From contig NZ_CALYPR010000001.1 in assembly GCF_945277285.1 (NCBI RefSeq), positions 434,001 to 498,000 on the forward strand: a stretch of 64,000 nt of DNA. The letters run 5' to 3'. This document shows, piece by piece, positions 28,559-40,402 of the stretch. The DNA is from an uncultured Bartonella sp. (GTDB lineage: Bacteria; Pseudomonadota; Alphaproteobacteria; Rhizobiales; Rhizobiaceae). Under the pieces are notes generated by a model. It saw only the letters and a list, made by a program, of their open reading frames with translations. It made no database searches and was not told where the DNA came from. Positions within the stretch are counted from its first letter, which is position 1, and the number at the start of each line of letters is the position of its first letter. The translations under genes and the position numbers were made by a program.

Positions 28559-28613
28559 ATTCCTGCCTTTTTCTGCCTGAAAGGGCAAAATGCTTTTTAC
28601 TTTGACACTCGCC

Positions 28614-30263
<1,650 letters not shown>

Positions 30264-30389
30264 TTAAATATGATCAATTTAAAGCGATTGGCTGGAAATA
30301 TCGAGTATAAAATTATCAATCTTGTGGGGTTTAGCTTGCAAGTCAGCAGTCAATCTCTTACTTTTCTATTGTGAATTCCGGCTCACACT

Positions 30390-30409
30390 ACCTGTCTTTT
30401 GTGACAGGT
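30390..30409 (+). promoter_or_regulatory. Inverted repeat upstream of the peroxiredoxin gene
   Basis: ACCTGTC and GACAGGT with a 6-base spacer, 31 bases before the peroxiredoxin start. It could be an operator or a 5' leader hairpin. I do not recognise the binding protein. Confidence 0.35.
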
Positions 30410-30439
30410 TGAATGACATAAAAATACAGGAGCAAATAA

Positions 30440-30970
30440 ATGATTGGACAAAAAGTTCCAAATGTAACATTCCATACACGTGTTCGTGACGAATCCATTG
30501 GAGGTTCGAACCCTTTCCGTTGGCAAGATGTCAACAGCGACGAATATTTCAAGGGTAAGCGCGTTGTGTTGTTCTCCTTGCCGGGTGCATTCACGCCAAC
30601 ATGCTCAACATATCAGTTACCGGATTTTGAAAAACTATATCCGGAATTTAAAAAACTCGGAATTGATGAAGTTTATTGCCTTGCAGTCAATGATGCCTTT
30701 GTCATGAATGCTTGGGGTAGACACAACAAATTGCAACACATCAAGCTTATCCCGGATGGTAATGGTGAATTTACCCGTAAAATGGGTATGCTTGTTTGCA
30801 AATCGAACCTTGGTTTCGGTATGCGTTCTTGGCGTTATGCCGCTGTCCTAAATGATGGCGTTGTTGAAAAATGGTTCGAGGAAAAAGGTTTTTCAGACAA
30901 TTGCGAAACCGATCCTTATGGCGAATCTTCACCACAAAACATTTTGAAAGCCTTAAAGGGTGGCAAATAA
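30440..30970 (+). CDS. Peroxiredoxin (Prx5/AhpE-like, thiol peroxidase)
   Basis: The product is 176 residues, with the peroxidatic cysteine Cys55 in 'LPGAFTPTCSTYQLPDFE', the Prx5-type motif, and 'SWRYAAVLNDGVVEKWFEE' in the C-terminal half. Such enzymes reduce peroxides using glutathione, glutaredoxin or thioredoxin. An AGGAGC ribosome site precedes the start, and a 7-bp inverted repeat lies in the leader. The gene ends in a strong terminator. Cytosolic, with no signal peptide. Confidence 0.9.
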   Translation: MIGQKVPNVTFHTRVRDESIGGSNPFRWQDVNSDEYFKGKRVVLFSLPGAFTPTCSTYQLPDFEKLYPEFKKLGIDEVYCLAVNDAFVMNAWGRHNKLQHIKLIPDGNGEFTRKMGMLVCKSNLGFGMRSWRYAAVLNDGVVEKWFEEKGFSDNCETDPYGESSPQNILKALKGGK

Positions 30971-30978
30971 TATCAATC

Positions 30979-31008
30979 AAGGTTCCCGTTTAACACGGGA
31001 ACCTTTTA
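30979..31008 (+). terminator. Rho-independent terminator of the peroxiredoxin gene
   Basis: An 11-bp perfect stem AAGGTTCCCGT/ACGGGAACCTT with a TTAAC loop, 8 bases after the stop, followed by TTTTA. Confidence 0.85.
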
Positions 31009-31024
31009 TATGCATGAGGTCTAT

Positions 31025-31222
31025 ATGGGTATTTCGTTCAATCTTGATGCGCAAACATTGGCTGCCCTGGAACAATTTTTGCGTGATAACCATAAAATAA
31101 AAAATCAAACTGAAGCGGTTCAATATTTTCTCAAAAAATCTTTACAGGATTTAGGCTATCTTGGAAGAGAGCCCGGAGTTGGTACAAGCCCTGACCGTTT
31201 AAACTCCAGCAATGATGACTGA
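31025..31222 (+). CDS. Small conserved-looking soluble protein, 65 residues
   Basis: The product is 65 residues, starting at the ATG at 31025 with GAGG 7 bases upstream. The middle is helical ('LDAQTLAALEQFLRDNHKIKNQTEAVQYFLKKSLQDLGYL'), which resembles a small ribbon-helix-helix-like or helical-hairpin domain, with a polar tail. I cannot name the family. It is followed after 5 bases by a 53-residue membrane protein gene, so the pair may be co-expressed. Confidence 0.55.
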   Translation: MGISFNLDAQTLAALEQFLRDNHKIKNQTEAVQYFLKKSLQDLGYLGREPGVGTSPDRLNSSNDD

Positions 31223-31227
31223 TTTTA

Positions 31228-31389
31228 ATGACCAATCGGACTGATCCAGAATTTTCCGAAAAACACCGTATACGATCGCGGTTTTTTATTCTTCTTACTG
31301 TAGCAATCGTCCTTGTCATATTGCTTGTATGGGCGACATTTGAGGTCTTAGACCTTGATGGCATCAACACATTTAATGCTATCGTCTAA
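31228..31389 (+). CDS. Small single-pass membrane protein, 53 residues
   Basis: A 53-residue product with a basic N-terminus ('EKHRIRSRF'), one strong membrane helix ('FILLTVAIVLVILLVWATF', about residues 20-38) and a short C-terminal tail. There is no strong Shine-Dalgarno sequence; it begins 5 bases after the stop of the 65-residue gene and may be translated by coupling. I do not recognise it. It is convergent with hisG. Confidence 0.45.
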   Translation: MTNRTDPEFSEKHRIRSRFFILLTVAIVLVILLVWATFEVLDLDGINTFNAIV

Positions 31390-31421
31390 ATTCAACAAAC
31401 ATTCTTCTATGCTCACAGGAA

Positions 31422-32114
31422 TTATAAAACCGCTTTACCGACCTGTTTTACAATGGCTTGAACTTCTGCCTTGTCCCTGCTTCTCAAAGCCGAAACCAGA
31501 GAAGCTTGGGACTTTAAAATAACGCCATCGTCCAAAATTTTTAATTTGTTTGCCCTCAGTGTGTCACCCGTCGAGGTAATATCGACAATCATATCGGCAG
31601 ACCCAGCTGCCGGTGCGCCTTCAGTAGCCCCAAGACTTTCAACAATACGATAAACCTGAATGCCATGTTTTTGCGAAAAAAATTGCTGGGTAAGACGCCA
31701 AAATTTCGTTGCAATACGAAGCCTGCGCCCATGACGCTGGCGAAACTCCGCCGCAACATCGTCAAGGTCGGCCATTGTCGATACATCATGCCAAACGGTA
31801 GGCACGGCAACAACCACATCGGCAAATCCGAAACCAAGAGGAACTTCAACCTTTACTTTTGTATCAGGGTGGGCAAGTGTTTCGTTGATAAGATCCTGTC
31901 CAGTTACTCCCAGATCAACATTGCCATATCCCAATTCGCGAGCAATCTCCGAAGCCGATAAAAACAGAATATCAATATCGCCGTCATTGGCTACTTTGGC
32001 ACGATAATTGCGATCGTTATCAGGAAGAACTATCTGATAACCGGATTTTTTCAAAGTCTCTAAGGTCTTATCTTTAAGCCGCCCTTTGGAAGGAAGCGCA
32101 AGGGTAACTGTCAT
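31422..32114 (-). CDS. hisG: ATP phosphoribosyltransferase catalytic subunit, short form
   Basis: HisG joins ATP and PRPP in the first step of histidine synthesis. At 230 residues this is the short HisG form, which lacks the regulatory domain and needs HisZ; hisZ is directly upstream and shares one base with it. Recognised from '[22 protein letters not shown]', '[12 protein letters not shown]' and the PRPP loop region '[17 protein letters not shown]'. The remaining his genes are not in the window. Confidence 0.94.
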   Translation of the reverse strand: MTVTLALPSKGRLKDKTLETLKKSGYQIVLPDNDRNYRAKVANDGDIDILFLSASEIARELGYGNVDLGVTGQDLINETLAHPDTKVKVEVPLGFGFADVVVAVPTVWHDVSTMADLDDVAAEFRQRHGRRLRIATKFWRLTQQFFSQKHGIQVYRIVESLGATEGAPAAGSADMIVDITSTGDTLRANKLKILDDGVILKSQASLVSALRSRDKAEVQAIVKQVGKAVL

Positions 32115-33250
32115 TAACTATTTTCTCCCCCGATTGTCGCCGTAATCTTGTCTGCATTGTTATCCAGCCTGTCAAGCCATAATGAAAACCCGACAGCTGG
32201 TATTGGTCTATCGGCACCGAGTATTGTCATCAGACGATTATAACGTCCACCCCCTATTATCACATCACGGTCGCGGCGAATTTCAAATACAAAACCGGTA
32301 TAATAATCCAGTGGACGGCCAAAAGCAGCATCATAGCACACTTGTGTCTGATCCACACCCAATGCAGCTAAAGCACGAATTCTCTGTTTGAATGGTAGCA
32401 TAAACTGTTCGGTTACAAGTTCGTATTTTTTACCGAACTCAGTAAGTTTTTCTTCGGCTTCGCTAAGTGGCACGCAAATAGACAAAAATTCTTCCAAAGC
32501 TTCCAGTACTGGGGTCGTCAACCTTACTGATGACAAAAGCTGCTTTTCCAAAAGACGTCTTGCAATTTCTGTAGGGCTACGGCCGGCCGAGGGCGAAATA
32601 CCATCATCAAGCATTTCTTCTTCTATATAAGTTGTCAGAGCCGCTTCGTCCTGTGCTACGACAAATATCATGAGCTCTTCTGGCAAGTCCTGTCCGGTTT
32701 TTGGCTCAGCCAATATATGCAACAGATCATGCAGCTGTTTGGCATTGCCGAAGCTGCGAAGAAGTCTCTTTTGCCAGGTTGCAACAATACCGAGTTCTTT
32801 AAGAACAGAGGCAAATACGTTTTGGTCACCGATTAACACGGTGTTATTCCGGTTTTTTGAAAGATGCGCCAACAAGGCTAATGAATCGTGAAGGCTACGT
32901 GCATCGGCGGTTGCCTCATCAATATCGCCCAAATCTTCGATGCCCGCCTGATAGAACCCGTTTTCACCAGAGCGGCTTTGCCGGAAAACTTCACCGATAT
33001 AGGCATAACGGCGAGGCGTTGTCGCACCCGTTTTGATGTGCTTCAGACAAACAGGAATCGTAAATTCCGGCCGTAAACACAAACTATCGCCATTTTCATT
33101 TTCAGTCATAAAAATACGACGGCGCAAATCCTCGCCTGCCATATCCAGAAAAGGATCCGCCGGTTGCAAAACCGGAATAGAAACAGTCTTCAAATGGTTA
33201 TCGGCAAAAAATTTCTCTATTTTTGCCACTTTTTTATCGAGCTCGTTCAT
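32114..33250 (-). CDS. hisZ: ATP phosphoribosyltransferase regulatory subunit HisZ
   Basis: HisZ is a HisRS-like protein without tRNA-charging activity that activates short HisG. The product (about 378 residues from the ATG at 33250) keeps the class II synthetase fold: '[21 protein letters not shown]', '[14 protein letters not shown]', '[25 protein letters not shown]' and '[15 protein letters not shown]'. The shorter start is preferred because it leaves a 10-base gap after hisS; the frame stays open to 33292 inside hisS. Confidence 0.92.
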   Translation of the reverse strand: MNELDKKVAKIEKFFADNHLKTVSIPVLQPADPFLDMAGEDLRRRIFMTENENGDSLCLRPEFTIPVCLKHIKTGATTPRRYAYIGEVFRQSRSGENGFYQAGIEDLGDIDEATADARSLHDSLALLAHLSKNRNNTVLIGDQNVFASVLKELGIVATWQKRLLRSFGNAKQLHDLLHILAEPKTGQDLPEELMIFVVAQDEAALTTYIEEEMLDDGISPSAGRSPTEIARRLLEKQLLSSVRLTTPVLEALEEFLSICVPLSEAEEKLTEFGKKYELVTEQFMLPFKQRIRALAALGVDQTQVCYDAAFGRPLDYYTGFVFEIRRDRDVIIGGGRYNRLMTILGADRPIPAVGFSLWLDRLDNNADKITATIGGENS

Positions 33251-33260
33251 ATTTTCCCGC

Positions 33261-34760
33261 TCAACATCCTTTATTTGATGCCTGAGAGGCAAGAATTTCT
33301 TTCACTGCATCAATCATCTGGCTCTCATCAACTGTGATTTGCGCAGGACGACTTTCACGCCACGTTTTATTGTCTTCAATTTTTTCTGATAACCGCGCCC
33401 CCTCGACAAGATCCTTGATCTGGACTTTATTTTCAGCCCGTTCTTGCGAACCTTGAATAATAACGCAAGGAGCATGACGGCGATCGGCATATTTCATCTG
33501 TGCTTTCATACCGGAACCGCCGACATAAAGTTCAGAACGGATCCCGGCATTGCGGAGCTTCGAAACCATGTTCTGATAACGTTCAAGCGAAGTTCGGTCC
33601 TTGTCCATCACCAGCACAACCACCGGCCCCGTTTCAACATCAAGAGCAAGTTTGCCAAGATTTTTCAAAGCTGTCATCAACCGTGAAACACCTATTGAAA
33701 AGCCTGTTGCCGGAACCGGTTCAGCGCGAAAACGGGAAACCAAACCATCATAGCGGCCACCGCCACCGACAGAACCGAAAACCACTTTTTGCCCATCTTC
33801 ATTGACAACATCGAAAAGCAGTTCGACCTCGAAAACCGGACCGGTATAATATTCAAGTCCGCGCACCACCGAAGGATCGATTTTTATGCGTTTTTCATAA
33901 CCCGCGGCGGCAAAGAGTGCCAACATATCTTCAAGTTCTTCAACGCCTTCTTTGCCGCGCTCACTACCTTCGACAACCTTTTTAAGTTTTTCGAGTGTTG
34001 CAAGTCCATTTTCCGCACCGGCATTGATGAATGCCAAAACCTTGGCAATGGCAGCATCTGAAAGCTCGGCACCTTTGGTAAAATCGCCACTTTCATCCAA
34101 CCGGCCTTTACCAAGAAGAAGTTTAACCCCTTCAGCACCAAATTTATCAAGCTTATCAATGGCACGCAGAACCGTCAGCCGTTTGTTGGCATGGTTGTCA
34201 CCACTTAATCCGACGATTTCCAAAACACCATCGAGAATCTTGCGATTATTAACGCGCACAACATAATCGCCACGCTCTATGCCAAGCCGCTCCATTGTAT
34301 CGGCAGCCATCATACAAATTTCGGCGTCGGCTGCCACAGTCGGCGTTCCAACAGTATCGGCATCAAATTGCATGAATTGGCGGAAGCGACCGGGTCCCGG
34401 TTTTTCGTTGCGGAATACCCAGCCAACACGATAGCTGCGATAAGGCTTTGGCAAGCTTTCAAAATTTTCGGCAAAATAACGGGCAAGTGGCGCTGTCAAA
34501 TCATACCGCAATGACATCCATTGTTCGTCATCATCCTGAATCGAAAAGACACCGGCATTAGGGCGATCCTGATCCGGCAGAAATTTTCCCAGCGCATCAG
34601 TATATTCAAAAATTGGCGTTTCAACGGCCTCAAAACCATAAAGCTCGTAGACATTACGAATAACCGCCATCATCTTGTCGGCCGCATGCAATTCTGAACT
34701 CGTTCGATCAACAAACCCACGAGGAACACGCGCTATCGTTTTAACCTGTCTATCTGCCAT
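33261..34760 (-). CDS. hisS: Histidyl-tRNA synthetase
   Basis: A class II synthetase of 499 residues, the long form seen in Rhizobiales, where HisRS co-evolved with an atypical tRNA-His. Motif 2 is '[29 protein letters not shown]' (the Arg and Phe that contact ATP), the histidine loop is '[15 protein letters not shown]', and motif 3 is '[15 protein letters not shown]'. Unlike in HisZ, the catalytic motifs are complete. It heads the hisS-hisZ-hisG operon, with TAGGAA upstream of the ATG. Confidence 0.95.
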   Translation of the reverse strand: MADRQVKTIARVPRGFVDRTSSELHAADKMMAVIRNVYELYGFEAVETPIFEYTDALGKFLPDQDRPNAGVFSIQDDDEQWMSLRYDLTAPLARYFAENFESLPKPYRSYRVGWVFRNEKPGPGRFRQFMQFDADTVGTPTVAADAEICMMAADTMERLGIERGDYVVRVNNRKILDGVLEIVGLSGDNHANKRLTVLRAIDKLDKFGAEGVKLLLGKGRLDESGDFTKGAELSDAAIAKVLAFINAGAENGLATLEKLKKVVEGSERGKEGVEELEDMLALFAAAGYEKRIKIDPSVVRGLEYYTGPVFEVELLFDVVNEDGQKVVFGSVGGGGRYDGLVSRFRAEPVPATGFSIGVSRLMTALKNLGKLALDVETGPVVVLVMDKDRTSLERYQNMVSKLRNAGIRSELYVGGSGMKAQMKYADRRHAPCVIIQGSQERAENKVQIKDLVEGARLSEKIEDNKTWRESRPAQITVDESQMIDAVKEILASQASNKGC

Positions 34761-35078
34761 TTTATTCCTACCGCTCTACTTTTGTACAATTTCAAGATTG
34801 GTGGTTTGTAGCCCATCCGAAACAAAGCGGCAAGACTTGGCACTGTTGCTCCGGCTAGTTTATTTGATTTCACCATTCTATAGATTTTTATGCTTTCGAA
34901 AATTTATAGTGACATTTTTGTCAAATTGACCTTCATATTTATTGGCTGTCACCGGCCATTCGATCCGTTTTTCCAAGTCTTATTGTTGATATTAAAAAAA
35001 ACAAATTTTTAAATGCAATCTTTCGTCATATTAATCTCTGTTTGTAGAATTTTTAAACAGTGTGAGGGGGAATATAAA
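34761..35078. other. Divergent promoter region between hisS and a lipoprotein gene
   Basis: About 320 bases with no convincing coding frame. It must hold the promoters of hisS (minus) and the lipoprotein gene (plus). I cannot point to clear -35/-10 boxes. Confidence 0.45.
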
Positions 35079-35867
35079 TTGCGTTATCACTCTATTTTAG
35101 CTGTTTCTATATGCCTATTTGCTGTCAGTTGCTCGAGCTCAAATAAAAAGGACATAACGGATAGCGAAGCCATTGATTTTTTCAAAGAAACTATTTCGCA
35201 AAAGGGTGCATCTATGATTGTCAGAGTGGTTTATGACGGCCAGTTCTGCCAATATTCATCAATTCGGTTACGAAAAATTGTTGATGGCAAAATCGACCAG
35301 AAAAACTATGCCGAAATTTACTCCGGCAATGATAATTATATTGTCGCCGGATTGTCAGACAAAGCAATTGCCCGGACAAAATGGATCTTTGGCAAATCGG
35401 ATAAATGGTTCTTTGGCGAAGTTACTTTTGACACTGTAACCGCAAAGCTCTCAAATCAAACGATTGTCGCCGCATTTTCCCCAATTGCACCAGGCGACTA
35501 TATTTTGACCGGACTTACTTGCAAGAACGGCAGTGGCAATTCTGTTTCCATGGGGGAAAAAGAAAATAACGACATTATCACTTTGTTATTTTCATCGGAA
35601 AAAAGACCTGTGTTAGGTTTCAATTTCATTCATATTGATAAAAATGAACTCGTTGATGCCGGTGTTCTTAATTTGCGACACACAGGCGGTGAAATTTTCC
35701 CATTTGGTGGTGAGCGTGGAATGGTCGAAGGCTCCGCGGTAGCCCCGCGTTTCCAAGATTTCTTGAATTCACATTTTAAAGATGTCGCAAAACAAATAAA
35801 ATTCACGCATTTCGATATCGATAAAAGTTTAACCTCGGAGTTGGCGGCAAATGAAGCCAAAAAATAG
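35079..35867 (+). CDS. Predicted outer/inner-membrane lipoprotein of unknown function
   Basis: A product of about 262 residues starting at TTG (35079), preceded by GAGGGGG at the right distance. The N-terminus is a lipoprotein signal: basic start, hydrophobic 'ILAVSICLFAVSC' with the lipidated Cys, then 'SSSNKKDITDSE'. The mature part is soluble with several beta-like stretches ('SMIVRVVYDGQFCQYSSIRL', 'ARTKWIFGKSDKWFFGEV', 'GDYILTGLTCKNGSG'). I do not recognise a domain. An ATG at 35013 is in frame but would bury the signal peptide. Confidence 0.65.
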   Translation: MRYHSILAVSICLFAVSCSSSNKKDITDSEAIDFFKETISQKGASMIVRVVYDGQFCQYSSIRLRKIVDGKIDQKNYAEIYSGNDNYIVAGLSDKAIARTKWIFGKSDKWFFGEVTFDTVTAKLSNQTIVAAFSPIAPGDYILTGLTCKNGSGNSVSMGEKENNDIITLLFSSEKRPVLGFNFIHIDKNELVDAGVLNLRHTGGEIFPFGGERGMVEGSAVAPRFQDFLNSHFKDVAKQIKFTHFDIDKSLTSELAANEAKK

Positions 35868-35897
35868 TGCAGTGTAAACAACCGAAGTTGCTTGTTC

Positions 35898-36494
35898 TTA
35901 ACGGCAAAAGCAACCTTCTATGTGGTCATTGACTATGCCGACGGACTGCATAAAAGCATAACATGTCGTTGGGCCAACAAAGCTCCAGCCGCGAGTTTTC
36001 AAGTCTTTAGACAACCGCGTTGAGGCCGGTGTTACCGGATTGGCTTTCAATGTAGCATAATCGACATGTTTGAAGTGCTCCGATTGAGGCGGTACAAAAG
36101 ACCAGAAATAATCGGCAAGCTTGCCTTTTTCTTCTATCAGTTCGCGCGCCCGCCTGGCATTATTAACAACCGAGCGGATTTTGCCAATATGACGGATGAT
36201 ACCTTTATCCTGCACCAGCCTATTAATTTTACTTTCGTCATAAAAAGCAATTTTATTAAAATCAAACCGATCAAAAGCCGAACGAAAATTTTCCCGTTTC
36301 CGCAAAATTGTCAGCCACGATAAACCGGACTGAAAACCTTCCAGACAGATTTTTTCAAACAATGCTTTGTCGTCATAAACAGGCTTTCCCCATTCACAAT
36401 CATGATATGAACGATAAAGAGCGTCATTGTCTGCCCATGCACAGCGAATTTTCCCGTCTTCTCCCAAAGCGAGCCCTTCTGCCAATTCTCTCAA
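35898..36494 (-). CDS. tag: DNA-3-methyladenine glycosylase I
   Basis: Tag removes 3-methyladenine from alkylated DNA. The 198-residue product has '[20 protein letters not shown]' (zinc-binding Cys and His plus the catalytic Glu region), '[18 protein letters not shown]' (base-pocket Trp) and the C-terminal zinc ligands in '[11 protein letters not shown]'. It overlaps xseA by four bases, pairing two DNA repair genes on one transcript. Confidence 0.93.
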   Translation of the reverse strand: MRELAEGLALGEDGKIRCAWADNDALYRSYHDCEWGKPVYDDKALFEKICLEGFQSGLSWLTILRKRENFRSAFDRFDFNKIAFYDESKINRLVQDKGIIRHIGKIRSVVNNARRARELIEEKGKLADYFWSFVPPQSEHFKHVDYATLKANPVTPASTRLSKDLKTRGWSFVGPTTCYAFMQSVGIVNDHIEGCFCR

Positions 36495-38062
36495 AAAAGG
36501 TCCCCCTGATCGTTTTCTTCAGCCTGATGCCGTTTTGTTTTTTTGACCGGCTTGGTATTCCTCCCAAGCGACTTTGCATCAATTACATCATCGGCAAACT
36601 TGATTTTTAACAAGCCGTTTTCGGGAATCTGGCTCGCGCGTTTGACAGGAGTTTCTTCAACATCAAGAATAAGCGCGAAACCACGATCAAGAACGCTGCG
36701 ATAAGACACAGTATCTAATAACCGCACCGACATATCGAGTTGCTGGCGCTGTTTTTCGACAATGAGAGAAAAAGCATTCTGAAGCCGCATATGGAAAAAT
36801 GTGCTCACCTCTTTTGCTTTTTCCATAATGGTCTCAACAAGTCGCGGGCGCAGATTTTTTTCCATAGCGGTGAAATTTTGTTTTTTCCCGCTTGCCAGAG
36901 CAATGAATGATTGTTCAAGACGCAAAGCCAGATGATTTGCCTTCTGGCGATTTTGCGTAATAAGATTGTCTACAAGATGCGGTGAAAGCCCGCGTGCCAA
37001 TAGGTTAAATATTTGCCTTTTCTTTTCCGAACTCACGGTCAGCGACCGTTCAAGCCTGCTTGCTGCTTCGTCAAAACTGCGACGCGGCAATGCTAATAGC
37101 TGGTCAACCGAAGGGAGCGCCCGTGTGGCGCTATGTAATTTTTGTCGCCTAAAGTCGAATTGACGAGAAAGCCCACCACATAATCTGGCATAAAGAGAAG
37201 AAACTTCTGCCGTAAGCTCTGCTTTGACGGGAACCGCCATTTCAGCCGCGCCGGTCGGTGTTGGCGCACGGACATCGGCAGCATAGTCAACAAGTGTCCA
37301 ATCAGTTTCGTGTCCGACAGCTGAAATAACAGGAATGAGCGATGCTGCAACGGCGCGCACAACAATTTCATCGTTAAACCCCCATAAATCTTCAAGGCTA
37401 CCGCCACCGCGGGCCACAATAATGAGATCGGGTTTTGGAATGGCTCCGCCGGATTGAAGTGCATTGAACCCTTGGACTGCGTGCGCTACCTCCATTCCGC
37501 AGGTTTCCCCTTGCACACGGACAGGCCAGACAACAATATGAAGCGGAAAGCGATCTGAAATACGATGAATAATATCGCGAATGACAGCTCCAGTGGGTGA
37601 TGTTACAACGCCAATCACCTTTGGCATAAAAGGCAATAATTGTTTATTCGCTTCATTGAAAAGGCCTTCTGCGGCCAGTTTCTTTTTTCTTTCCTCCAAA
37701 AGTGCCATTAAAGCACCGGCTCCCGCCGGTTCAAGATTATCAATAACAATCTGGTATTTTGACGAGCCGGGATAAGTTGTAAGTTTCCCTGTGACAATGA
37801 CTTCCATTCCCTCTTCGGGAAGGAATTTCAGTTTCCCCAAAACGCCACGCCAGATGACAGCCTCTAGACGTGCCTTGTCATCTTTCAATGCAAAATAGGC
37901 GTGACCGGATGCGTGTGGCCCTCTATAGCCGGAAATTTCGCCGCGCACCCGGACATGACCGAATTGGTCTTCAACCGTACGTTTCAATGCTCCCGATATT
38001 TCCGAAACTGTATATTCCACCGCATTGGTTGCAGTACTTTTTTCAGAAAAAAAATCACTCAT
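36491..38062 (-). CDS. xseA: Exodeoxyribonuclease VII large subunit
   Basis: XseA, with XseB, degrades single-stranded DNA. The 523-residue product has an N-terminal OB-fold ('[30 protein letters not shown]'), the catalytic domain with '[23 protein letters not shown]', '[19 protein letters not shown]' and '[24 protein letters not shown]', then a long coiled-coil stalk from about residue 280 to 440. The C-terminus has an extra Lys-rich stretch. xseB is not adjacent. Confidence 0.95.
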   Translation of the reverse strand: MSDFFSEKSTATNAVEYTVSEISGALKRTVEDQFGHVRVRGEISGYRGPHASGHAYFALKDDKARLEAVIWRGVLGKLKFLPEEGMEVIVTGKLTTYPGSSKYQIVIDNLEPAGAGALMALLEERKKKLAAEGLFNEANKQLLPFMPKVIGVVTSPTGAVIRDIIHRISDRFPLHIVVWPVRVQGETCGMEVAHAVQGFNALQSGGAIPKPDLIIVARGGGSLEDLWGFNDEIVVRAVAASLIPVISAVGHETDWTLVDYAADVRAPTPTGAAEMAVPVKAELTAEVSSLYARLCGGLSRQFDFRRQKLHSATRALPSVDQLLALPRRSFDEAASRLERSLTVSSEKKRQIFNLLARGLSPHLVDNLITQNRQKANHLALRLEQSFIALASGKKQNFTAMEKNLRPRLVETIMEKAKEVSTFFHMRLQNAFSLIVEKQRQQLDMSVRLLDTVSYRSVLDRGFALILDVEETPVKRASQIPENGLLKIKFADDVIDAKSLGRNTKPVKKTKRHQAEENDQGDLF

Positions 38063-38499
38063 ATGGCCATGTTATCTCAATTGCTCAAGTTAATCCACAA
38101 GGGTCACAACTTCTCTTAATTCAATCTTATGACAAGAACAATTGCCAAACCAATTGAAGTAATATCTGTCGCTTAAATCATATTTTATCACATTCTTGCG
38201 CAAGATTTGAAAATTGTAGAAATTTGTAAATCTGAGTGGACATTTGCAAACAGTCAATAATGTCGGTGATTAAACAATCTTATTGCGCTTTGTTTTTCAA
38301 TCCACTTCATGCGCGTAAATGGAGATCCAGAAAGATTTTATCGTCTTGGCGCCTTGTTTAATAATCATAATTATGAAGAAAAAATTTTGTTAAACGTTCA
38401 ATCGTTGGTATCATCAAGCTGGAACAAGTTCCACCCATTGAAGTTTCGACAATACGCCCCTATTTAGAATTTCGTTTTATGATCTTTAAAGGATAAGAA
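38063..38499. other. Intergenic region between xseA and a small membrane protein
   Basis: About 440 bases without a coding frame I can support. The start of xseA (minus) and of the small membrane protein (plus) are divergent here, so promoters for both are expected. No clear repeats. Confidence 0.4.
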
Positions 38500-38766
38500 A
38501 TGTCAAAGCCGATCAATTCACTCCTTGGAGATACACCGGGACGCGTCGTTTTAAAACTACTCGTCTTTTCCATCCTCGTCGGCATTGTCATGACACTGCT
38601 CGGCTGGACACCGATGGATGTTGTCTGGAAAATCATCCATTTCTTTACATCACTTTGGTCAATGGGATTCGAGGCGTTTGAAAAATTATTCAACGTTATT
38701 ATTGTTGGCGCGGCAATCGTTGTTCCGATATTTATTATTATGCGTATTCTAAACTGGATACGTTAA
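38500..38766 (+). CDS. Small two-helix membrane protein (DUF6460-like)
   Basis: The product is 88 residues, with an AGGATAAG ribosome site. After 'MSKPINSLLGDTPGRVVLK' come two membrane helices ('LLVFSILVGIVMTLLGW' and 'IIVGAAIVVPIFIIMRILNW') joined by an amphipathic segment. I believe this is the alphaproteobacterial DUF6460 family, whose function is unknown. It stands alone upstream of a CAP-domain protein gene. Confidence 0.65.
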   Translation: MSKPINSLLGDTPGRVVLKLLVFSILVGIVMTLLGWTPMDVVWKIIHFFTSLWSMGFEAFEKLFNVIIVGAAIVVPIFIIMRILNWIR

Positions 38767-38990
38767 ATCAGCTGTCGGTTATCTTGGTTGGCGTTGAGTG
38801 GTATTTTGCCAAACTATCCATTTGTTCGACACAGAATGTCCTCAATAATCTGCCAAGTGATTTGTCGGCTCATATTTTTTGGTGCATGAGTGCCGGTTTT
38901 GTGTTGCTCGTCTATTGTTTTTTCGGGTGTGCACTCCTAAAGACGGTGTAAGTTTTTTGTGAGCTTTATTGTCAAGGATTAGGTGATATT

Positions 38991-39443
38991 GTGCTGACAC
39001 GTAGAAATTTCTTTGTTCTTTCCGGTGCCTTTGTAATGGGTGCCGCGGGAATGACTTGTGCGTTTGCTGATGATGATCCAACAAGTCTCATTAATGCCTT
39101 GCGGGCGGAAAATGGTCGCGGCCCCCTCGCACCGGATAGCCAATTGGAAAAAATGGCGCAAGATCAGGCAAATTTGATGGCTGAAGCTCAAAAAGTTGCC
39201 CATACTATCAGTTTCGGAAATGATTTTGTGACACGGTTACGCAAATTCGGCATTCGTGGCGCGGCAGGCGAAAATCTTTGTGCAGGGCGCTCCACTGTTG
39301 CCGCAGCCTATAATGTGTGGATGAATTCACCCGGCCACAGAAGTAACATGCTTTATCCGAGCTTCCACTATTACGGTTTGGCAAAAGCCACATCACCAAA
39401 ACGGCCCAACTATGTTTATTGGGCTATTGAATTTAAACGTTAA
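38991..39443 (+). CDS. Secreted CAP-domain (SCP/PR-1-like) protein
   Basis: The product is 150 residues from a GTG start. The N-terminus looks like a twin-arginine signal ('TRRNFFVLSGAFVMGAAG', then 'CAFA' before the mature part). The mature domain shows the CAP pattern: 'LINALRAENGRGPLAPDSQLEKMAQDQA', 'AGENLCAG' and 'WMNSPGHRSNMLYPSFHYYGLA', with the conserved His, Glu and His. Bacterial CAP proteins are secreted and bind lipids or peptides; their roles are mostly unknown. Confidence 0.85.
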   Translation: MLTRRNFFVLSGAFVMGAAGMTCAFADDDPTSLINALRAENGRGPLAPDSQLEKMAQDQANLMAEAQKVAHTISFGNDFVTRLRKFGIRGAAGENLCAGRSTVAAAYNVWMNSPGHRSNMLYPSFHYYGLAKATSPKRPNYVYWAIEFKR

Positions 39444-39562
39444 GTACCCCTATTAGAAACGGGTTGACCGATTACCTTGTCTGAATTTTTTAAGAAGAAA
39501 GCAACGCATTTGATTTTTCAGGCCTGCCCCGGTGCATTCACCGATGTCAACCGGACAGAATT

Positions 39563-40348
39563 TTAATCTTTAAATTTGACCCGTTTCCAGTGTTCACGGG
39601 TCAAACAATTGATATAAAATCCCCAAAGCCCGGTTTTTGCTCGCGATATCATGCGTTTTATTTCTCGCGAAATCGTTTTAGAAAAAGCACGTCTTTGTTT
39701 TTTATCCTTATCAATTTTTGTTCGGTCATTTTCCAGTGTGCTTTCCAGACCCGCCTGCCGGACAATGGCCGGATCAAGTTGCCACATCTCGAATTGTCCG
39801 AAAACATGACATTTCGGATTAAACAGGAAATGATCAAACGGAAAAGTTATTGTATCCATCATTGAGCAGAGTTTTTTCGCCGCTTCTTTTGACACAATAT
39901 AGCCGGCAGCCATGATATGGCGACTTTTCAAAGGCGCAACCACATAACCATTTTTTAAATCTATCCCCTCGCCAAGCCATACTTTTTTGCCATGGGTTTC
40001 AATTTTTACAATTTCAGCGTTTTCAGGAATCCACTCGTCTGTTTTAAGGAAATAGGCGGCATCGTTTGACAAACGAACATCATCCTCGAAAATGGCGGCA
40101 AATTTTTCTTTACCTGTTGCCACCTTCTCAAGCGCAGCTTTATGACTTAGAAAACAGGCAATCTCACCACGCGTGAGCGCATCAGGCCAAAGCTGATTTT
40201 GTCTTACGCCCAAAATGAACTTGTCATCCAGAGTGAGCCCGTCAATTGCCGGAACACGTATAAAGCCAAGATCTAGTTTTTCAAAAATTTTATCCAAGCG
40301 TTCTATTCGATCTGGCGAACGATCAAGGTTGATCACATATAGCTTCAT
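39563..40348 (-). CDS. Glycosyltransferase family 25 (LPS sugar transferase type)
   Basis: The product is 261 residues with no membrane helix. It opens with 'VINLDRSPDRIERLDKIFEKL', typical of family 25, then 'AIDG', 'LTRGEIACFLSHKAALEKV' and the metal-binding 'AIFEDDVRLSNDAAYFLK'. These enzymes add galactose or other sugars to the outer core of lipopolysaccharide or lipooligosaccharide. The basic C-terminal tail is consistent with peripheral membrane binding. It stands alone; the acceptor sugar cannot be told. Confidence 0.88.
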   Translation of the reverse strand: MKLYVINLDRSPDRIERLDKIFEKLDLGFIRVPAIDGLTLDDKFILGVRQNQLWPDALTRGEIACFLSHKAALEKVATGKEKFAAIFEDDVRLSNDAAYFLKTDEWIPENAEIVKIETHGKKVWLGEGIDLKNGYVVAPLKSRHIMAAGYIVSKEAAKKLCSMMDTITFPFDHFLFNPKCHVFGQFEMWQLDPAIVRQAGLESTLENDRTKIDKDKKQRRAFSKTISREIKRMISRAKTGLWGFYINCLTREHWKRVKFKD

Positions 40349-40402
40349 AATGATTTTAACCGCTTACTTGGCGAATATAGTCGTTCATATTAAATAGGTT
40401 TT

